Of a DNA stretch of 64,000 nucleotides, positions 60,200 through 64,000 are shown piece after piece (position 1 is the stretch's first letter; every line of letters starts with the position of its first letter). The translations under genes were made by a program, and so were the position numbers. The DNA comes from Streptomyces longwoodensis (GTDB lineage: Bacteria > Actinomycetota > Actinomycetes > Streptomycetales > Streptomycetaceae), in contig NZ_KQ948550.1 in NCBI RefSeq assembly GCF_001514125.1, forward strand, positions 496,001-560,000. Direction: 5' to 3'. The notes beneath the pieces are model-generated. The model did not search any database, had not been told where the DNA came from, and saw nothing but the letters and a program-made list of their open reading frames with translations.

Positions 60200-60628
60200 A
60201 TGTCGGCCACAGCACCGTCCCCCGCCGCCCCGCGCCATGCCGTCGACCTGCCCCGGGGCCTGCACACGCCGGCCGTCGCCCGTCACATCACGCAACGGTG
60301 GCTCGAGACGGCCGAGCAGACCGGTCGCGTCGAGGACGCGGTACTGATCGTGTCCGAGCTGGTGACCAATGCCGTCCGCCACACGGAGGCCTCCTGCCAA
60401 CTCGCGCTCAGTCTGCAGGACGGCCAGTTGGATATCGCCGTCGCGGATCACAGCGAGGACCTGCCCGAGATCGACCGGCATGCCGGCGGCACGGCGCCCG
60501 GTGGTTTCGGCATAAACATCATCGAACAGCTAGGAGGACACATGACCGTGGTCCCTGGGCTGGGCGGGAAGACGGTACACGTCGTTCTGCGTCTGCGGCC
60601 CGAGCCGGATGCCTTTGGAAGTGAGTGA
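60200..60628 (+). CDS. HATPase anti-sigma kinase (RsbW-like), second copy
   Basis: 142 residues from ATG 60200 with GGGAG upstream. AVARHITQRWLETAEQTGRV, DAVLIVSELVTNAVRHTEAS (N box), LDIAVADHSEDLP (D for adenine contact) and PGGFGINIIEQLGGHMTVVP (G-x-G lid). It precedes an ECF sigma factor gene. The kinase probably works with a STAS protein such as the one at 62742. Confidence 0.8.
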   Translation: MSATAPSPAAPRHAVDLPRGLHTPAVARHITQRWLETAEQTGRVEDAVLIVSELVTNAVRHTEASCQLALSLQDGQLDIAVADHSEDLPEIDRHAGGTAPGGFGINIIEQLGGHMTVVPGLGGKTVHVVLRLRPEPDAFGSE

Positions 60629-60736
60629 CCCCGTGCCGGTCACCCCCACGCCACGACCGCCCTGCACCGCGCGGCCGAGGATGGAAGAGTCGGGCTTGTC
60701 GCATGCTGCAAATCCCGCCGGATCGCAGCGCACAGC

Positions 60737-61318
60737 ATGACGGGAGGGGGCATGCTGCACAGGTCCGGACCAGAGGCCAGGGCCGAAGATCTGCTGGCCC
60801 GCGCAGGCCGCGGAGACAAGGACGCGTTCGCCGGGGTCTTCGACATCTTCTCCCCCGTGGTCATGGGCCTGGCATGCCGGATCCTGCGTGATCCGGCCCA
60901 AGCGGAGGAGGTGACCCAGGACGTCATGATCGAGATCTGGCGTACGGCGGACCGCTACGTCCCCGAGCGGGGATCTGCGAAGGCCTGGGTGCTCACGCTG
61001 GCGCACCGGCGCGCGGTGGACCGCGTGCGCGCGGCTCAAGCCGGCATGGAGCGTGAACAACGTGCTCGCACGCTGCTGCCCGAGGGCGCCTTCGACGTGG
61101 TGGCCGAAGTCGTCGAACACCATGACGAGCAGCGTCGCGTCTACCGATGTCTTGCTTCGCTGTCCCGCAGTCAGCGGGTCCCGCTTGTGCTCGCCTACTA
61201 CCAGGGCCTGACGTACCTGGAGGTCGCACACGCCCTCTCCGCCCCCGTGGGCACGGTGAAATCCCGCATGCGAGCCGCTCTGCGGCAGCTGCGGGCCTGC
61301 ATGGAGGCCGGCAGATGA
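60737..61318 (+). CDS. ECF sigma factor (SigK-like)
   Basis: 193 residues; ATG 60737 or ATG 60752. Region 2: FAGVFDIFSPVVMGLACRIL, DPAQAEEVTQDVMIEIWRTA with the WALTLAHRRAVDRVR-type end (AWVLTLAHRRAVDRVRAAQA); region 4: CLASLSRSQRVPLVLAYYQG, LTYLEVAHALSAPVGTVKSR. Directs RNA polymerase to a small regulon. It overlaps its anti-sigma gene by four bases. Confidence 0.85.
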   Translation: MTGGGMLHRSGPEARAEDLLARAGRGDKDAFAGVFDIFSPVVMGLACRILRDPAQAEEVTQDVMIEIWRTADRYVPERGSAKAWVLTLAHRRAVDRVRAAQAGMEREQRARTLLPEGAFDVVAEVVEHHDEQRRVYRCLASLSRSQRVPLVLAYYQGLTYLEVAHALSAPVGTVKSRMRAALRQLRACMEAGR

Positions 61319-62052
61319 CAGCCGAGGACGACCCGCATGAGGCCATCGCCGCCTACGTGTTGAACGCTTTGCCCCCGGCCGAAGAAGCCGCGTTCGAAAA
61401 CCACCTCGCCGGCTGCAGCACCTGCACTGAGGAGATCACTGCATTTCGCGAGGTCGTCGCTGAGCTGGCCGCCGCCCAGAGCGCCCCCGTACCGCAGCAC
61501 ATCCGCACCACCACACTGAAGGCCATCACCCACATACACCAGGAGAGCGCCCCCCGGCCGCCCCGCACGGCGGGACGCCGCAGGCCAGCTCTCGTACTCG
61601 CCGCGAGTATCACGGCGGCCGCCCTCCTGGCCGGGACGACGGCGTGGCAGTACACCGAGGCCGAACACGCACGCACACAGGCAGCTCAAGCTCGCGGATC
61701 GAGCCAGGCGCTCACAGATCTCCTCGTGGCACCGGACGTCACCGTGCACACCGCCAAGCTCACCGACGGAGCCAGAGCAGCGGTCACCGTTTCCCGCGGT
61801 CAGGGCAAGGCCGTATTCGCAGCTCAGGGCCTTCCGGCACCGGACGAAGGCAAGACCTACGAGCTCTGGTACGCCTTCACCACCGGCGACTTGCACCCTG
61901 CCGGTCTGGTATCCGGGGATGCGCGCCACGCCCCACACCTGCTGAAAGGCCCCCTGAACAAGGCGGTGGCTGTGGGTATCACGCTCGAGCCCGCGAGCGG
62001 CTCGAAGCAGCCGACCAGCAAGCCGCTGGGCATCATCCCGATCACCTTGTGA
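61315..62052 (+). CDS. RskA-like membrane anti-sigma factor
   Basis: 245 residues. N-terminal zinc-type anti-sigma domain (EAIAAYVLNALPPAEEAAFE, NHLAGCSTCTEEI with H30, C34, C37), a single membrane helix (PALVLAASITAAALLAGTTA) and an extracytoplasmic RskA domain (KTYELWYAFTTGDLHPAGLV, LEPASGSKQPTSKPLGIIP). It holds the ECF sigma factor at the membrane until regulated proteolysis frees it. Confidence 0.85.
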   Translation: MTAEDDPHEAIAAYVLNALPPAEEAAFENHLAGCSTCTEEITAFREVVAELAAAQSAPVPQHIRTTTLKAITHIHQESAPRPPRTAGRRRPALVLAASITAAALLAGTTAWQYTEAEHARTQAAQARGSSQALTDLLVAPDVTVHTAKLTDGARAAVTVSRGQGKAVFAAQGLPAPDEGKTYELWYAFTTGDLHPAGLVSGDARHAPHLLKGPLNKAVAVGITLEPASGSKQPTSKPLGIIPITL

Positions 62053-62214
62053 CCCTCACACACGTTGCCGGGACGCTCAATGGGCCGACCGCACCGCCGC
62101 CCTCGACCAAGCGGAGCTGACGCCGGGCTGCTCGCCCTCCCGGCCTTCCTCTGTCCAGCGCGCTGTGCCGGAGGGCAGGAGCTGGTCGGCACTTGTCCCG
62201 CCGAAAACGCAACA

Positions 62215-62259
62215 GGCCCTGTCCCCGCCGTCTCGGCGGGAGACAGCCGGAACAGGGCC
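62215..62259. terminator. Nested hairpin after the sigma/anti-sigma operon
   Basis: GGCCCTGT (62215-62222) pairs with ACAGGGCC (62252-62259), and inside it CCCGCCG pairs with CGGCGGG around TCT. The stretch 62053-62741 shows no other clear gene; it also contains the tRNA-like D-arm fragment near 62590-62640. Confidence 0.55.
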
Positions 62260-62741
62260 GTAGCGGTGTCGGCAAGACCCGCGAGGTCAGCTTTGCACAT
62301 TCCGTCCGGCGGGATGTCGTGACGCGCCCTGGGCGTACAGCGTCCACCCCTGAAGGGAGCAGCACTCGGTCCGGTGCCGCCACCGTGTCGGGCTGCGGAT
62401 ACGAAGCCACCGCGACCGTGCACCTGCGCTCAGGGCCAGGCGCCCGCTGCACCTCGCCCGGGCTCTCGCGTCCCGCAACCGGACAGGCCGGCCCAGAGCC
62501 CTCGGCACGGCTGGTGGCCCCCTTTCTCCCATGGATCGCGCCGTGTCGGCATCCCTGCCGGGAAGCCGGGCTGATCAAGACTGCGCTCTACCACCTGAAT
62601 GAGCTACGCGCACGCGGCGGTCAGTCTTCGGCCGGGTACTGCACTGCAGTCATGGACGAAGTGGGAACGCCATGTGAGGGAAGTCGGTAGGCTCACCGTC
62701 ACGATGGTTGCGTCTCCCGATGAGGCGGTTGGGAGCGCCTG

Positions 62742-63098
62742 ATGACCACAGAACCCTCAGTCCGGGCACGCATGGCAGGAACGTCGCTTATCGTGCAGCT
62801 CAGCGGCGACATCGACTATCTCACCGCCTCCTTCTTCCAGGACCGCCTGCTGGAAAAGATCGCCCTGGGCCGGCAGCGCGTAGTACTGGACCTAGACGCC
62901 GTGCCGTTCTGCGATTCAGCCGGCCTGAATGTGCTGGTGCACGCCTGGCAGCAGGCGAAGCAGACCGGTGCCGTGCTGGTACTGGCCTGCGCGCCGCAAA
63001 AGCTGCAGCGGATGCTGCGCATGACTGGCATCGACACCCTCATGCCGGTGTACGGCACCGTCGCCGAGGCCGGGCTGGTGGACGGCAACGGGGCTTGA
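62742..63098 (+). CDS. STAS-domain anti-sigma factor antagonist
   Basis: 118 residues from ATG 62742 with GGGAG upstream. LIVQLSGDIDYLTASFFQDR, RVVLDLDAVPFCDSAGLNVL (D-S-A-G with the phosphorylatable Ser) and LQRMLRMTGIDTLMPVYG. Likely partner of the anti-sigma kinase at 60200 or 57808. Confidence 0.8.
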   Translation: MTTEPSVRARMAGTSLIVQLSGDIDYLTASFFQDRLLEKIALGRQRVVLDLDAVPFCDSAGLNVLVHAWQQAKQTGAVLVLACAPQKLQRMLRMTGIDTLMPVYGTVAEAGLVDGNGA

Positions 63099-63184
63099 AG
63101 CCCGACCTGACCGTCCGCGGCAGTCAGCTCGCCATCTTTAGTCACCCACAGGGGGTGATGGCCTACAACGCTTCGTCCCACATT

Positions 63185-63415
63185 ATGACTATCGTGAGTG
63201 CTTCACAGCCTGTGACCGTAGGTCCGCCTGACAGTGAGGGTGGCCGACTGGTGCACGTCCACGGTGTGCCGGTCGGCCGCGCCTACGGGCGGTGGGATCT
63301 GGTGGTCTTCCTGGGCCGAGCAGGTCTGCGTGAGGGTCTGGCGGACGAGGACCAGATCGCAGTCTCCCCGCTCATCAGGTGGCTCGGTGGGGGCGCCGAC
63401 CAATGGGACCCATGA
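63185..63415 (+). CDS. Small conserved hypothetical protein
   Basis: 76 residues from ATG 63185: MTIVSASQPVTVGPPDSEGG, RLVHVHGVPVGRAYGRWDLV and VFLGRAGLREGLADEDQIAV. The V.GR.YG..D...FL.RAGL pattern is one I recall from many Streptomyces genomes. An upstream ATG at 63161 is also in frame. Function unknown. Confidence 0.5.
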   Translation: MTIVSASQPVTVGPPDSEGGRLVHVHGVPVGRAYGRWDLVVFLGRAGLREGLADEDQIAVSPLIRWLGGGADQWDP

Positions 63416-63551
63416 CGGGGGCCGGAGTGCCTGGGGCGGGGGCCAGGGTTCGCAGCAGCGGCTGTCATGTCAGAGGGCCCGTCTGAGGGCTTTGGTCGTC
63501 ATCGGTGGTGGAGGCGGCGCCCGATGCCCCAAGCAACCGCGATCATCGGGA

Positions 63552-63974
63552 TCACCGCCTATCTCTGCTTGCCAGTGCTGCTGCGGCGAGGGCGGCGGCC
63601 AGGAATTCGGAGGTGATGGAGGCAAGTCCGAGGGGCTCGGTCCAGTTTCCTACGTCGTCGGCGATCTGCGGGAGTGCGGTCATCCGGGACACCAGGTAGG
63701 CGAGGACGGCGGCCACGGTCACTGCCAGGACGGCTGCCCAGACCAGTGCGGTGTCGTGGCGCAGCAGCATCAGGGCCAGGGCGAAGCACACGACGGTCAG
63801 GGCGATGAACAGGATCCCGATGTAGGGGGCTTCTTCGAGGTGGCCGGGGGTGATGGGGATGTGGGCGATGCCTGCGACCAGCAGCAGTGCGGCGGCCGGG
63901 AACCGTACTGGGTGGTGGAACGGTAGGTGCTGCGACCGTGCCGGCGGTGAGGGCGCGGAAGTATGCCGGGCCAT
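63552..63974 (-). CDS. Small integral membrane protein
   Basis: 140 residues from ATG 63974 with GGAG upstream. About four hydrophobic segments: FPAAALLLVAGIAHIPITPG, IGILFIALTVVCFALALMLL, LVWAAVLAVTVAAVLAYLVS and SEFLAAALAAAALAS. Family not recognised; similar membrane proteins are common in actinomycetes. Confidence 0.65.
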   Translation of the reverse strand: MARHTSAPSPPARSQHLPFHHPVRFPAAALLLVAGIAHIPITPGHLEEAPYIGILFIALTVVCFALALMLLRHDTALVWAAVLAVTVAAVLAYLVSRMTALPQIADDVGNWTEPLGLASITSEFLAAALAAAALASRDRR

Positions 63975-64000
63975 GGCATCTCCAGGGGGTGCTTGGCGGG

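Noticed and set aside
1..64000. CRISPR array or rRNA genes
   Set aside because: No regularly spaced direct repeats of CRISPR length and no rRNA-like conserved sequences were seen.

Overview
High-GC DNA (strong G/C preference at third codon positions, many TTG/GTG starts with GGAGG-type ribosome sites, many ATGA/GTGA gene overlaps) from a Streptomyces or close relative. The combination of an actinobacterial type IV secretion-like transfer operon, a relaxase with its accessory protein, a putative replication/regulatory protein gene carrying iteron-like repeats, DUF317 genes, an IS element and cargo islands suggests a large conjugative plasmid or integrative conjugative element rather than core chromosome. 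No element end, integrase or partition gene is seen in the window. Layout: (1) 1-8806, minus strand: one transfer operon read right to left: transglycosylase-NlpC/P60 hydrolase, DUF6112-like pilin-sized membrane protein, VirB8-like protein, SCO6881-like VirB6/TrbL-type membrane protein, SCO6880-like protein, small protein, VirB4-type ATPase, then poorly known genes including one with two compensating frameshifts. (2) 9018-9136: a divergent control region with a 35-bp inverted repeat. (3) 9259-24267, plus strand: DNA methyltransferase, DUF4913 and RelE-like proteins, several lineage-specific genes, a secreted SH3 protein, a coupled module (two winged-helix regulators + MFS; ATP-grasp ligase + MFS + HAD hydrolase), DUF317 genes and an LAHTG surface protein, closed by a strong terminator. 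(4) 24330-39540: accessory island between two DUF317 gene sets: gene remnants, a lower-GC FAD oxidoreductase with a tail-to-tail partner, MazG, HIT and Ku proteins, then three segments separated by a repeated palindromic element; the last segment carries a Gabija-like antiphage pair (UvrD-type helicase + OLD ATPase-TOPRIM) and a DUF6188 gene. (5) 39663-42155: DUF317 genes and a lipoprotein. (6) 42235-50011, minus strand: mobilisation/regulatory operon: HTH protein with internal iteron-like repeats, zinc-finger protein, WhiB-like protein, SpdB-like membrane protein, MobC-like and relaxase proteins. (7) 51465-56492: XRE regulator, DUF6228-like gene with a TATAAT box abutting its start, an IS5-family element and a 5'-truncated replication-relaxation gene. 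(8) 56626-63974: stress-signalling set (two STAS antagonists, two HATPase anti-sigma kinases, an ECF sigma factor with its RskA-like anti-sigma), two secreted repeat proteins and a membrane protein. The most unusual observations are the repeat-bounded cassette-like array at 30671-39541, whose outermost copies are complementary half elements broken in the palindrome spacer; SD-preceded CTG start codons at several genes; iteron-like repeats whose 23-bp spacing puts them in different reading frames of a coding sequence; and several probable single-base frameshifts, which may be real decay or sequencing error. All family assignments come from reading motifs by eye; no database search was run.
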